A stretch of DNA of 42,765 nt from UBA2653 sp964572685 (lineage in GTDB: Bacteria > Pseudomonadota > Gammaproteobacteria > Legionellales > Legionellaceae): positions 1 through 42,765 of the forward strand of contig CAZNFJ010000016.1 of assembly GCA_964572685.1 (NCBI GenBank), read 5' to 3'. Made by a program: the position numbers and the translations under genes. The notes beneath the pieces were generated by a model. It did no database searches and was not told the DNA's origin. It was given only the letters and a program-made list of their open reading frames with translations. Positions 25,073-34,820 of this stretch are shown here, piece by piece. Every line of letters begins with the position of its first letter. Position 1 is the stretch's first letter.

Positions 25073-26257
25073 TCATCCACCCACATAAATGCCTGCAGCC
25101 CAACCCGAGGCCCAAGCCCATTGAAAATTAAAGCCACCCAGCCATCCAGTCACATCGATGACCTCTCCAATAAAATAAAGACCTTTGACCGTTTTCGCCT
25201 CAAAAGTTTGAGAAGACAAGTCATCACAATCAATTCCGCCCAAAGTCACTTCTGCTGTTCGATATCCTTCTGTGCCAGCAGGTTTCAAACACCAACTTTC
25301 CAAAATATTTAGGATGTCGTTAAGAGCCTTTTTACTCACACGTTTAATTGGTTGTTGAATGATCTCTTCTGAAAAAAACTGACCAACACATTTTTTCGGC
25401 AAATAAAGACTTAAGATGGTTTTTAAAAACATATCTCCTTGTTCAATACGAGCATGATCAAAAATTTCTCGCCAGTTTTCTTTAGGTAGAAACTGTATCT
25501 CAATAGGCGATTGACCATCCCAGTAAGAAGAAATTTGTAAAATAGCAGGTCCACTGATGCCTCGATGCGTAAACAATACATTCTCTTCAAAGTCCTGGCT
25601 TACACATCGAACCCGGGCTTCAAAGGAAATACCACTGAGTTCTGAAAACCGTGATTTATCTTCAGGGTGTAAAGTTAAAGGAACAAGCCCTGCCCTAGTG
25701 GGATAAACTTTTAAGCCAAACTGCTCGGCAATTTGATAGCCAAAAGGACTGGAGCCTAAGGTCGGAATGGATAAACCACCTGTAGCCACCACAAGAGATT
25801 GGGCTTGATAAGTTTTACCATTACTTTTCACTTGAAAACCTTGAGTGACTGCTTTGATTTCAGTAATTTGTTGCTCAAGGCGAATTTCAACACCGGCATC
25901 CTGGCATTCTTTCAGTAACATATCCACAATCTCTTGTGATTTACCATCGCAAAACAATTGTCCGAGCTTTTTTTCATGATAAGCAATACCATGTTTTTGC
26001 ACCATTTCTAGAAAGTGCCAAGGAGTATATCGACTCAATGCTGATTTACAAAAATGTGGATTATGGGAAATATAATTTTGAGCAGAAGCATATAAATTGG
26101 TAAAATTACAACGACCACCACCGGACATCAATATTTTCTTACCCGCACGATTGCTTTTTTCTAAAATCAAAACACGTTTTTTTCGTTTACCTGCTTCGAT
26201 CGCACACATCATGCCTGCGGCCCCCGCGCCGATGATCACAACATCGATTGAAATCAT
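25073..26257 (-). CDS. HI0933/YhiN-family flavoprotein
   Basis: A 394-residue predicted FAD-dependent oxidoreductase. The N-terminal Rossmann motif GAGAAGMMCAIEAGKR is followed by KILMSGGGRCNFTN, the hallmark of the HI0933 (YhiN/BaiN-like) group. The C-terminus has GLYFIGEVIDVTGWLGGFN, which contacts FAD. Length is typical. Some relatives reduce bile-acid or other enone double bonds, but most are uncharacterised. Its ATG overlaps the stop of the ABC-F gene (ATGA), so the two are probably translationally coupled. Confidence 0.92.
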   Translation of the reverse strand: MISIDVVIIGAGAAGMMCAIEAGKRKKRVLILEKSNRAGKKILMSGGGRCNFTNLYASAQNYISHNPHFCKSALSRYTPWHFLEMVQKHGIAYHEKKLGQLFCDGKSQEIVDMLLKECQDAGVEIRLEQQITEIKAVTQGFQVKSNGKTYQAQSLVVATGGLSIPTLGSSPFGYQIAEQFGLKVYPTRAGLVPLTLHPEDKSRFSELSGISFEARVRCVSQDFEENVLFTHRGISGPAILQISSYWDGQSPIEIQFLPKENWREIFDHARIEQGDMFLKTILSLYLPKKCVGQFFSEEIIQQPIKRVSKKALNDILNILESWCLKPAGTEGYRTAEVTLGGIDCDDLSSQTFEAKTVKGLYFIGEVIDVTGWLGGFNFQWAWASGWAAGIYVGG

Positions 26258-28104
26258 TGCTCATCCTCAAGTTGCTGCATACATGTCAACCATTCTTGCT
26301 CATAGCTATCAACTTGCTCTTTAAAATGTTTTTGCTCCTTGAGTAAGCTTTGTAAATTTGTTTTTTGCGATTCTTCATACAAAGCCTCATTACTCAATTG
26401 TGCTTCAATGACATTCAAAGCATCGAATGCTTTTTCCAATTGCATTTCAAGCTTTTTAATACGGTTTTGCAAGCCCTTTTGTTCCTTGTAAGAACGGTTA
26501 GGGATATTTGCGGTAGATGCAGGAACACTTTCTTGATGATTGAGCAACCATGCATAATAAGTATCCAAATCCCCCTCAAATGGGATTAATTTTTGCTGGT
26601 AAACCAGATAGAAATCGTTGACACAAGTCTGCATTAAATGTCTATCATGCGAAATGAGTATCAATGCACCTTCATAAGATTGCAAAGCCATTTCAATGGC
26701 TGAACGCATATCCAAATCCAAATGGTTAGTCGGTTCATCTAATAATAATAAATTAGGACGTTGCCAAATTAATTTAGCAAGGGCAAGACGTGCTTTTTCA
26801 CCACCAGAAAAATGCGTAATGGATTCATATACCATATCTCCTTGAAAATAAAATCCGCCTAGAAATTGTCGAATATCTTGCTCTTTGGCCTGCTTATCAA
26901 TGGCGACAATCGTTTGCAAAGGAGATAACTTTAAATCAAGACTATCTACCTGATGCTGAGCGAAATAACCAACTTTTAAACCATTGGCGCGAAATACTTC
27001 ACCTGACAAAGGGGTCAACTCCCCTGTTAGAGTTTTAATCAAAGTAGACTTACCCTGCCCATTTGGACCTAACAATGCAATTCTATCCTGAGCCTGTACC
27101 ATCCATTGCACATCTTTTAAAATGATGTGATCTGGACCATAACCAACCGTTAAATCACTACATTTAAGTAAAGGATGACCGGCGGCAGTGGTTTTTAAAA
27201 ATTCAAAATGAAAAGGACTATCCATTTGAGCTTGTGCCACAAGCTCCATTCTTTCGATGGCCTTCATTCGCGATTGGGCTTGTTTGGCTTTTGAAGCCTT
27301 GGCTTTGAATTGATTTACAAAATTCATCATGTGTTTGATTTGATTTTGTTGTCTTTCATATAAGGTTTGTTGCATTAATAGAGCTTGTGCTCTGGCTTGT
27401 TCAAAATCAGAATAAGAACCGGTATAAAGCTTGCCTTGTTGATTTTCAATATGCAATATTCTTTCAACGGTATGGTCTAGGAAATCCCTATCATGGGAAA
27501 TTAAAAGCACTGCTGCTGGCAATTGTTTAATCCACCTCTCCAGCCACAATATAGCCTCCAAATCAAGATGGTTGGTTGGCTCATCTAATAAATACAACTG
27601 AGCCGGCTTCATCAAGCATCGAGCCAATCCCAGACGCATGCGCCAACCACCTGAAAAAGCACGAACTGCTTCAGATTGTTTGTCATGTGAAAACCCAAGA
27701 CCTGCAAGAATTGAGGCAGCTAAAGCCGGTTTTCGATAAGCATCCATATTTTGTAGATGTTCATGACAAAGCAGAACTTTTTCATCCTCACCTTTATCGA
27801 TGGCCGACTGAAGAGCTGCTTGCCAATATTGATAAACACTATCACCGCCCAAAACATAGTCCAATGCGGATTCATCGCTATCTGGAATTTCTTGAATCAG
27901 AGAGCTGATTTCAACTTGATTTTGTAAACCGCACTCACCCGCATCAGGTGTTATTTCACCACGAATGAGTGCAAACAAGGATGATTTTCCACATCCATTT
28001 TTACCCACCAACCCAATTTTTTGTTTGGCAAAAATATTCACACTCAAATCACTGAATAATATCTTACTACCTCGGGTCAATGTGACCTGATTCAACATCA
28101 ACAT
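26254..28104 (-). CDS. yheS: ABC-F family ATPase, YheS-like
   Basis: 616 residues with two ABC ATPase domains and no membrane segment, as expected for ABC-F proteins that act on the ribosome. The first domain has GKNGCGKSS (Walker A), FSGGWRMRL (signature) and LLDEPTNHLD (Walker B). The second has GPNGQGKST, FSGGEKARL and LLDEPTNHLD. An inter-domain linker rich in Lys, Gln and Met (AKASKAKQAQSRMKAIERM) and a C-terminal coiled coil match YheS/Uup-type members. These proteins probably relieve stalled translation or tune ribosome E-site use. Starts at ATG 28104, with AAGG nine nt upstream. Confidence 0.92.
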   Translation of the reverse strand: MLMLNQVTLTRGSKILFSDLSVNIFAKQKIGLVGKNGCGKSSLFALIRGEITPDAGECGLQNQVEISSLIQEIPDSDESALDYVLGGDSVYQYWQAALQSAIDKGEDEKVLLCHEHLQNMDAYRKPALAASILAGLGFSHDKQSEAVRAFSGGWRMRLGLARCLMKPAQLYLLDEPTNHLDLEAILWLERWIKQLPAAVLLISHDRDFLDHTVERILHIENQQGKLYTGSYSDFEQARAQALLMQQTLYERQQNQIKHMMNFVNQFKAKASKAKQAQSRMKAIERMELVAQAQMDSPFHFEFLKTTAAGHPLLKCSDLTVGYGPDHIILKDVQWMVQAQDRIALLGPNGQGKSTLIKTLTGELTPLSGEVFRANGLKVGYFAQHQVDSLDLKLSPLQTIVAIDKQAKEQDIRQFLGGFYFQGDMVYESITHFSGGEKARLALAKLIWQRPNLLLLDEPTNHLDLDMRSAIEMALQSYEGALILISHDRHLMQTCVNDFYLVYQQKLIPFEGDLDTYYAWLLNHQESVPASTANIPNRSYKEQKGLQNRIKKLEMQLEKAFDALNVIEAQLSNEALYEESQKTNLQSLLKEQKHFKEQVDSYEQEWLTCMQQLEDEQ

Positions 28105-28115
28105 CGTTTCAAACC

Positions 28116-30311
28116 TTATTGATCATTTTTTTGGTTAGGCAAGAGTTTTGCACACCACCGTGGGAAATACCAGTTAATCGATGACGTAATGGTCATCAAC
28201 GCTGGCACAATAAAAGTTCTTATGATAAACGCATCAACAAAAATAGCAACAGCAATACCTAAACCAAATGCTTTTACCATCAAAACATCCGCTACTAAAA
28301 AAGAACCGCACAAAACAATCACTATCATCGCAGCACTAGTGATGATGCGTGCACTGTGTTCTATACCATAAACAATACTAAGCTGATTGTTCCGATGTTT
28401 TTCATAACACTCCTGAATTCGTGATAAAAGAAAAACTTCATAATCCATGGAAAATCCAAATAAAGCACAAAAAATAATGACCATCATACTAATATCCAAA
28501 CTGCCTTGAGGTTCAAAATTTAACAATTCATGGAAATGCCCCTCCTGAAACACGTAGACCAGTACGCCATAAGTCGCACATAAACTTAAGATGTTCATGA
28601 CGATGGCTTTGAAAGGTAAAAACAAAGAACGCAATAAAATCATAAGCACCAAAAATGTAATACTGATGATCAAATATATGGCTTTGGGTGCTTTTGAACG
28701 AATCCCATCAAAAACATCGACATATTGAGCAGGAGAGCCCGTTACTGAAATTTGCAATCCGGGATAATGAAGTTGTCTTAAATTTTTAACAAGCTCTTGC
28801 GTTTGTTGAGATTCAGCAGGATAACGACTGATGACTTGTATGACTGCCATGTGACGACTTACACTGGTTTTCAATAGTGTTTGAACTTCAGAAGGCAAAT
28901 TTTTAACATCCAAAGCATATATTTTTTGATATTGCACCAATGAATCATTGGGTAACCAGCTCAAGTAACCCTCAATTTTTTTAACACCCTTCATATCTTG
29001 AATATCATCCATTATATGATAAGACTTTTTGATATTGCTTTCTGATAAAATCTTTCCCTTTGTTTGAATCACAACACTAATGGGCGCTAAGGTATTTACG
29101 TCAAATTTTTCACTATATACTTTAAAAAAAGCACGTCCTGGTGAGTTTTCCGGTAAAATATGAAAATCACTTATGCCTAGTTTTAAATTTTTTAATGGAT
29201 AGGCGAGCGCCAATAATATTGCAATCCCCAAAATTACAAAAAACCAGGGTCTTTTAATCACACTACCTGCCAAATGATGCCAAAAACGATTTTGACGAAG
29301 CCCTGTTTTGAAAAGAGTTCCCCAATAAATATGACTTTTAATCATAGATAAAAGCGCGGGTAATAATGTTAATGCCGCTAAAACAGCTAAAAACACCGCA
29401 CATAAGCCGCCTGTACCAATAGAAATTAAAATATTAATAGGAAATAGCAATAACGCACTCAAGCTTGCAAATACGGCTAAACCACTAAAAAAAACGGCTT
29501 TACCAGCTGTGCTCATCGTCAGAGCTATCACATCTTCAATATCTCCTTTCTTTTGATGCAATTCCTCACGAAATCTTGAAATGATAAATAAGGCATAATC
29601 GAGACTTAAACATAAACCCAATAGTAAAGCGATATTAATGGTAAATATCGATAAATCCATGTGATGGGCCAGTAAATACAAAATGGAAAACATCAATAGT
29701 GCACAGCAACCACCCAACAACAAGGGCAAAAATGCGGCGACTAGACTACCAAATACAAACAGTAATGTGATAGCTGATACAGGCGCTGCTACCATATCTG
29801 CTCGAAATAAATCTTTTTCAGTTTGAGCATTGACGGTTTCAACAAAGACATCCTCTCCACCAAAATAAATTTCTAAATGCCTGGGTTTTTGAATAAGAGC
29901 TTCAATGGATTTAATCATTTCGTCATCCAAATCCACATCATCTTTAAACGCAATTACCACCAATTTTGCATCTTTTTTAGTTTGATATAAAAGTTGATGG
30001 GGGTATTCGATGCTCTTTAGTTTTTTTAGGGATTTTTGAATCTCTTGGTTCATTAATTCATCTGACACCAAATCAGATTTTTTCTGGTATAAAACCAAAA
30101 CGCGATGTTTTTGATAACCCACAGAATGATTAACCATCTCATCGGTTTTAACACTATCAGAATGAATATTCTGAAAACCACTCGACTGAAAAGGCTCCAT
30201 CAGCTTGGGAAGTATCGGTGTGCTTGCCAAAAAAGCAAGTAACCAAATGGCAAGAACAGGGTATTTATAACGAAAGACCAACTGCCCCCAACGATAAAAA
30301 AACTTGTGCAT
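28116..30311 (-). CDS. MMPL/RND-superfamily transporter
   Basis: About 731 residues with the RND half-transporter duplicated: one TM helix, a periplasmic loop, five or six TM helices, then the same again. The TM4-type segments LGLCLSLDYALFIISRFREEL and ALFGFSMDYEVFLLSRIQE carry the Asp-Tyr pairs conserved in MMPL proton relays. MMPL proteins export lipids, siderophores or hopanoids; the substrate here is unknown. The ATG at 30311 is preferred over 30317 because AGGA sits 5 nt before it, whereas it would abut the upstream ATG. It heads the minus-strand run MMPL, ABC-F, HI0933, YchJ, MFS, with only 11 nt to the next gene. Confidence 0.88.
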   Translation of the reverse strand: MHKFFYRWGQLVFRYKYPVLAIWLLAFLASTPILPKLMEPFQSSGFQNIHSDSVKTDEMVNHSVGYQKHRVLVLYQKKSDLVSDELMNQEIQKSLKKLKSIEYPHQLLYQTKKDAKLVVIAFKDDVDLDDEMIKSIEALIQKPRHLEIYFGGEDVFVETVNAQTEKDLFRADMVAAPVSAITLLFVFGSLVAAFLPLLLGGCCALLMFSILYLLAHHMDLSIFTINIALLLGLCLSLDYALFIISRFREELHQKKGDIEDVIALTMSTAGKAVFFSGLAVFASLSALLLFPINILISIGTGGLCAVFLAVLAALTLLPALLSMIKSHIYWGTLFKTGLRQNRFWHHLAGSVIKRPWFFVILGIAILLALAYPLKNLKLGISDFHILPENSPGRAFFKVYSEKFDVNTLAPISVVIQTKGKILSESNIKKSYHIMDDIQDMKGVKKIEGYLSWLPNDSLVQYQKIYALDVKNLPSEVQTLLKTSVSRHMAVIQVISRYPAESQQTQELVKNLRQLHYPGLQISVTGSPAQYVDVFDGIRSKAPKAIYLIISITFLVLMILLRSLFLPFKAIVMNILSLCATYGVLVYVFQEGHFHELLNFEPQGSLDISMMVIIFCALFGFSMDYEVFLLSRIQECYEKHRNNQLSIVYGIEHSARIITSAAMIVIVLCGSFLVADVLMVKAFGLGIAVAIFVDAFIIRTFIVPALMTITSSINWYFPRWCAKLLPNQKNDQ

Positions 30312-30357
30312 ACTCATCCTATTTCATTTGCATATTATTAAGCTTAGCAAAGCATTG

Positions 30358-31275
30358 TTAGAACGACAATTCTGATGTTTTACCTGTATAGGGCATGCGA
30401 TGCCGCAAATGCTCAAAAAAACCGGGAAATGAGGGAGGTTTTGGCGGATTTGGAACATTCCTTATATGCTGACGAATTTCTTCCAAAGTATGTTCAATTT
30501 GTGGTTTTGTTAACGATGCATCCCAATGAAGCATAAAAAGTGAAATGATTTCTGGGGTAATGTGATAGGGATTGACAGCAAGGTCTTGGAAATGAAAGAG
30601 AATATCTAAGGTCAACAAATAGATATGATAATTCCCTTCTCGAAATAGATGTAGCATTTTAATAATCCTGGGGGTGATTTTTGCACGTTCAAAGACAAGG
30701 TGTCGCAACTCTTGTTCAATATAGAATAAGGTTTTAATGAGATCTTTGATTTGTACCTCACCTTCTTCTGTTATTGCAAAATACTCATCAAAGCCACGTG
30801 TGGCGATGAGTTGATTAAACAACAAGTCACTCATCGGTGATGTTGAATCAATAGCGTAATCCATATCTACATAATAAGTATGATGACCTTTATATAAAAA
30901 GTTTTTAAATATAAAACCATCTGCAAGAATGATGCCTGTCTTTTGATAGATATCCAAAATCGTTGCTTGTATTTGTAATTTAGTTGGATGGTTTCTTCCT
31001 AAATAAGGCGAAATCCAGATATTCGCCACGTCGCAATGGTAAGCTGGAAGCTCAGGATTGATTTTTTTCCATTTTTGACAGGCTAAAACGGGGACATTAG
31101 CACCTGGTGGGAGCTGTTGATATTCACGAGGCTGTCTCAACACCCAAAAAAATTTCATACCACCAATAATATATTGCGATTTGGTAATATACATTTTTGA
31201 ATTAGTTCCACCCTCAAGCTCAATAACCGCGATAGAACCTGCTTGATATCGTCTAAAAAAATCCTCAGGAGTCAT
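30358..31275 (-). CDS. Hypothetical protein, faintly kinase-like
   Basis: 305 residues, soluble, not confidently assigned. Residues 112-140 (KTGIILADG...KNFLYKG...YYVDMDYA) look like a diverged protein-kinase catalytic region: D119 and N125 would correspond to the catalytic-loop Asp and Asn, and D137/D139 to the metal-binding Asp. The D-to-N spacing is one residue longer than in standard kinases, and no clear glycine loop or VAIK lysine is visible. The C-terminal third is helical and ends in a Pro-rich stretch (VPNPPKPPSFPG). No signal peptide. Kinase-fold effectors are common in Legionella, but the assignment here is only a suggestion. It is separated from the MMPL gene by about 45 nt on the same strand. 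Confidence 0.6.
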   Translation of the reverse strand: MTPEDFFRRYQAGSIAVIELEGGTNSKMYITKSQYIIGGMKFFWVLRQPREYQQLPPGANVPVLACQKWKKINPELPAYHCDVANIWISPYLGRNHPTKLQIQATILDIYQKTGIILADGFIFKNFLYKGHHTYYVDMDYAIDSTSPMSDLLFNQLIATRGFDEYFAITEEGEVQIKDLIKTLFYIEQELRHLVFERAKITPRIIKMLHLFREGNYHIYLLTLDILFHFQDLAVNPYHITPEIISLFMLHWDASLTKPQIEHTLEEIRQHIRNVPNPPKPPSFPGFFEHLRHRMPYTGKTSELSF

Positions 31276-31772
31276 TTATTTCACCACTAAATCCACATCA
31301 GCCTAGAATTATACAACAAATCATCTACCAGCGCTCAGTCAATCCAATAAGTAAATTCATATAATGAATAATCATCATACATCTGAAATTTATTAATTGT
31401 TAGTGTCTCAAAGAAATGAACAGTCAAAGCTTGATAGCTAGTTTAGAGCATTTGGATAAATGCTTATCTGCATTTTTTTCAGGGTCGCGCAAATCAACCG
31501 CAGAAGAAGAAAAAATATCATGGCTGACAATCTTTTCAGTACCCACAACATCTGAAACTTAATAAGGAGGCAGGCTTCATTTATCTACCGAAAATTTTAA
31601 ATATTAAAATGAAGCTAGATCGAGATTTTTAAAGGGAGACTTGATACGCTGTTTAGAGCCTACGAGCCTGATTTGCATTGATGGTAGATGTTACGTAGTT
31701 CTCCAATGCAGCTTTAACTGTAGTTTGACTGATTAATTGTTTGAGGTGGTCAAACAAATCCGGACATAGTAG

Positions 31773-31885
31773 TTAAGCCGCTTTTGTAATTACACCCCAA
31801 TAATTACTTTCAAATTGTTGAGGGCTCACATATCCCAATTTTGAACTTTAAGTGAGTTATGCATGAGCTCTATTGCTAAACGGAG
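31773..31885 (-). pseudogene. IS3-family transposase (OrfB) C-terminal remnant
   Basis: Read on the minus strand, positions 31847-31773 encode KLGYVSPQQFESNYWG followed by VITKAA and a stop. This is the classic end of IS3-family integrase-type transposases ('HSxLGYxSPxxFE...'). About 12 codons further upstream, in a different frame, IELMHNSLK resembles the preceding segment, implying a one-base frameshift. Nothing upstream of about 31885 matches, so more than 200 residues are gone. The stop codon continues in frame into an unrelated remnant at 31653-31766. Confidence 0.6.
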
Positions 31886-31906
31886 TGCCGGGTTTTTTAA
31901 TCTTTT

Positions 31907-32059
31907 TTAAGATAAAATGCTCCATTTAAATAAAGGCCGTATTTGGGTGGAGACCAAAGACCAATCCTTTCTCGTTGTTAAACGGGAGTCAACAGATATT
32001 TCGTTTCCCTGTGGCACACTAAGATGCGGTAGCCCTGATTTATCAAATCTCATTTGCAT
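31907..32059 (-). pseudogene. Possible small ORF or gene remnant, 50 codons
   Basis: An open frame beginning MQMRFDKSGLPHLSVPQ and ending in PLFKWSILS. The composition is protein-like, but no family is recognised and no Shine-Dalgarno precedes the ATG. It lies divergent from and 28 nt before mltD, inside the decayed region, so a remnant is more likely than a functional small protein. Confidence 0.3.
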
Positions 32060-32087
32060 TTTTATGAATTTCATTTAAAATGTTTTC

Positions 32088-33488
32088 ATGCAGAAAATAC
32101 ACAAAATAATAAAAAGTTGCCTATTCTTGCTCTTTTTTTTGCTGTCTATAAGAGTCAGCGCCCAATCCACAAGTGATTCCTGGGGGGTTGTTCGTCAACT
32201 ATTTTCTCTCGATCATCAATTGAATCAACCTGAAGTTCAACAGCAGATTCATTGGCTGGTCTCTCATCCTAAATATTTTAATAAACTCTATCAAGCAGAA
32301 CCTTTTATTTATCATATTATTACTGAAATTCAAAAAAGAAACATGCCGGGCGAACTAGCGCTTATCCCCATGCTTGAAAGTGCTTACAATCCTTTTGCCT
32401 ACTCGGGCGCAGGAGCAGCAGGACTTTGGCAACTCATGCCCAAAACCGGAGAGCATCTGGGAGTACAGGGCGATTGGTGGATGGATGGACGAAGAAGTAT
32501 TGGTTCATCAACAACTGCGGCATTAAATTATTTCCGACACCTCAATCATTTTTTCAAGGGTGATTGGTTATTAGCTATAGCCGCCTATGATTGTGGTGAG
32601 GGCACCATACAACGATTATTAAAGCAACGCCCTATTTACGAACGCTCGATTTGGTATCTTGATTTACCTCATGAAACTCAAATTTATGTACCAAGGCTTT
32701 TAGCTTTGGCTGAGATCATTGCAAATCCAAAAAAATATCATATTACCCTTCCCTATGTGCCTCACGAACCCTATTTCAAGGAAATTCATGTGGATGGACA
32801 AATTGATTTGAATCAAGCAGCAGAACTCGCGGGAGTTGCTTACCAAGAATTATTGAAACTTAATCCAGGGTTTAATCATTGGGCAACATCACCCAATCAT
32901 CCAAAGCTTCTCATTCCAACCAAAAATGTTGCTCAGTTTTCACAAAATCTTGCAAAAACTCCGGTGCGTATTCGCAGTAGCTTTGATCATTATATCGTGA
33001 AAACAGGAGATACTTTGGCAAGCATTGCCAGTCGTTATCATGCACAAATAACCTGGCTTAAAGACATCAATCATCTTAAGAGTGACGAGCTAGTTGTGGG
33101 TATGGTACTTGATATCCCAAGCCTTAAGCCTCAATGGATGCCTTACAAAAAAACAACGCATCCAGTTGAGCCCATTTTACCCAAACAATATAAAACTCTA
33201 CACATTGTTCAAGCGAATGAATCGATTGCACAAATTGCCAAGCAATATCAAACCTCTGTGGAGGTCATTCAAAAATGGAATCAGTTGAACTCTTTAGCGC
33301 TTTTTCCCGGTCAAAAACTTACTATTTGGAAACAAACCACAGGACAAGCTTACTACACTGTACGCCCGGGTGATTCATTCAATCAGGTCGCCCAAAATAA
33401 TCACATTTCTCCCCAATACCTGAGTCGACTTAATCCAAGTGTTGCAACCTCAAATCTCAAACCCGGCATGAGAATTCGGCTTGGCTAA
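32088..33488 (+). CDS. mltD: Membrane-bound lytic murein transglycosylase D with LysM repeats
   Basis: This enzyme cleaves the MurNAc-GlcNAc bond of peptidoglycan, forming 1,6-anhydro ends. The 466-residue protein starts with a signal peptide (hydrophobic residues about 10-20, cleavage likely after VSA at about 25). No lipobox Cys is present, unlike E. coli MltD. The SLT domain has the catalytic Glu97 in MLESAYNPFAYS and GAAGLWQLMP. AYDCGEGTI and LPHETQIYVPRLLAL follow. The C-terminal part has three LysM modules, near 306-350, 370-415 and 420-465, which hold the enzyme on glycan strands. The stop overlaps the convergent reductase gene by 4 nt. Confidence 0.94.
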   Translation: MQKIHKIIKSCLFLLFFLLSIRVSAQSTSDSWGVVRQLFSLDHQLNQPEVQQQIHWLVSHPKYFNKLYQAEPFIYHIITEIQKRNMPGELALIPMLESAYNPFAYSGAGAAGLWQLMPKTGEHLGVQGDWWMDGRRSIGSSTTAALNYFRHLNHFFKGDWLLAIAAYDCGEGTIQRLLKQRPIYERSIWYLDLPHETQIYVPRLLALAEIIANPKKYHITLPYVPHEPYFKEIHVDGQIDLNQAAELAGVAYQELLKLNPGFNHWATSPNHPKLLIPTKNVAQFSQNLAKTPVRIRSSFDHYIVKTGDTLASIASRYHAQITWLKDINHLKSDELVVGMVLDIPSLKPQWMPYKKTTHPVEPILPKQYKTLHIVQANESIAQIAKQYQTSVEVIQKWNQLNSLALFPGQKLTIWKQTTGQAYYTVRPGDSFNQVAQNNHISPQYLSRLNPSVATSNLKPGMRIRLG

Positions 33489-34441
33489 AATTCATCGCTA
33501 AAAATGGCCTGAGAAGATACCCCTGCAAGAAATGCCTGTTTTTTTAACTTTTGCGTGGTTTCTTTCGGCCCACATACATACACTTGTGTTACCCTAGGAT
33601 GTTTTAAATATGCCAACATATATTTTTCAATAGAGGCCTCCTTGTATCGGCCATGACTTTGAAGAACGCAGACATCATATACAAAAGAGGGAAAATAAGC
33701 TGACAATTGTTCTAGTTCAGCCTGATAATAAATATCTTCATCAGTAAGCCCGCCATGCACAAGTGTGATCGAGCCAGGATGATGCTGTAAAAGAGCGGAT
33801 TTAATGATGGCCACTAAGGGCGCAAGTCCTGTTCCTGTTCCCACCAACAACATATCAAATGATAATTGCTTGGGGTTGATATAAAAGCAACATCCAAAAG
33901 GCCCCCTTAATTTTACCTGTTCAAGAGGTTTTGCATCTTCCATCAACCATTGACTCATTAAACCATCGGGCTTGATTTTGATATGCAATTCAATAAATCC
34001 ATCTTGCGTCGGAAGATTAGCAATTGAATAGCTTCTGATTACCCCATGAGGATTGATAAGATGTAGAAATTGCCCTGGCACCCAGGGTGATAAATCATCT
34101 AGCGTAATTTTTACCTGCATCACATTGTGATTCAAAAGTTTTTTATCGAGAATTTTTGCGCTGAATTCACAATCATTTTCATCAGGCACACTAACTTGAA
34201 ACAAACATTGAGGTGCAGCCATACAAGCTAAAAAATAACCTTGTGCTTGCAGTGTTTCAGGTAACCCTTTTTGCCAAGCGGGATTGACTTCATCAATCTT
34301 TGTTTTCATTAAACATGACTGACAGGTCCCGGCCTGACACGAGTGCGGATACTCAACCGCATGTCGCATCAGGCACTTTAAGACCGTTTCATTGGGTTCT
34401 AAAGTATAGGTTCGATTTTCATAAACAAATTTGCCCATCAT
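33485..34441 (-). CDS. 2Fe-2S ferredoxin/FAD/NAD(P) reductase, partner of the truncated haemoglobin
   Basis: 318 residues, built like the reductase components of oxygenases. An N-terminal plant-type ferredoxin domain has the cluster ligands CQAGTCQSC and a fourth Cys in FLACMA. The FAD domain (about 98-200) has RSYSIAN. The NAD(P) domain has LLVGTGTGLAPLVAI and ends VYVCGPKETT. Its ATG overlaps the stop of the globin gene (ATGA), so the two products are probably made in equal amounts. In flavohaemoglobin Hmp the globin and FAD/NAD reductase are one chain; here they appear as two, with an added 2Fe-2S domain. That it feeds electrons to the globin is inference from coupling and regulation. Confidence 0.88.
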   Translation of the reverse strand: MMGKFVYENRTYTLEPNETVLKCLMRHAVEYPHSCQAGTCQSCLMKTKIDEVNPAWQKGLPETLQAQGYFLACMAAPQCLFQVSVPDENDCEFSAKILDKKLLNHNVMQVKITLDDLSPWVPGQFLHLINPHGVIRSYSIANLPTQDGFIELHIKIKPDGLMSQWLMEDAKPLEQVKLRGPFGCCFYINPKQLSFDMLLVGTGTGLAPLVAIIKSALLQHHPGSITLVHGGLTDEDIYYQAELEQLSAYFPSFVYDVCVLQSHGRYKEASIEKYMLAYLKHPRVTQVYVCGPKETTQKLKKQAFLAGVSSQAIFSDEF

Positions 34442-34806
34442 CGCCCCAAAACATCATCTCGGACACTATTGGCAATGGCTGCAATTTCTTCAATATCAGA
34501 TTGAGCAACACCCAGTTCTCGAAGTGTATCCCCTAAATGTTCAATCACAATGTCTACGTGCGTATCATTCAAACCTCGCTCGATTAAATGGGCATGGCCG
34601 TCACGCATGCTTTTACCGGTATATTGATTCGGTCCACCAAAAACCATGGTTAAAAAACCTTTTTGTTTGGGGATTTGTTGCGACATATCCACATCATCAA
34701 AAAAATGACTCACTCTTTCATCCATTAACATTTTTCGATAAAAGATATCCACTGCAGCATTCACTGCTTCCTGACCACCTAAACGTTCAAATAATGACAT
34801 AGACAT
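34438..34806 (-). CDS. Group 1 truncated haemoglobin
   Basis: A 122-residue 2-on-2 globin. The segment YRKMLMDERVSHFFDDVDM includes the likely B10 Tyr23, the residue that stabilises bound oxygen for NO dioxygenation. His71 in RDGHAHL is the probable proximal haem ligand. FLTMVFGGPNQYTGKSM is diagnostic of the family. Group 1 members such as mycobacterial trHbN oxidise NO to nitrate and need a reductase, here encoded by the overlapping next gene. The start at 34806 is supported by GGGAG 6 nt upstream. An NsrR-type operator overlaps its promoter. Confidence 0.93.
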   Translation of the reverse strand: MSMSLFERLGGQEAVNAAVDIFYRKMLMDERVSHFFDDVDMSQQIPKQKGFLTMVFGGPNQYTGKSMRDGHAHLIERGLNDTHVDIVIEHLGDTLRELGVAQSDIEEIAAIANSVRDDVLGR

Positions 34807-34820
34807 ATTGTTCTCCCTTA

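Larger units (their letters stand above)
31276..32087. other. Decayed intergenic region with gene and IS remnants
   Basis: This 812-nt stretch has no intact gene. It holds a 48-codon plus-strand frame at 31416-31562 (MNSQSLIASLEHLDKC...), a minus-strand coding-like fragment at 31653-31766 (CPDLFDHLKQLISQTTVKAA...), an IS3 transposase tail at 31773-31847, and a minus-strand 50-codon frame at 31907-32059. None of the non-IS fragments is recognised. The composition of several short in-frame pieces on both strands points to successive insertion and deletion. Confidence 0.6.
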
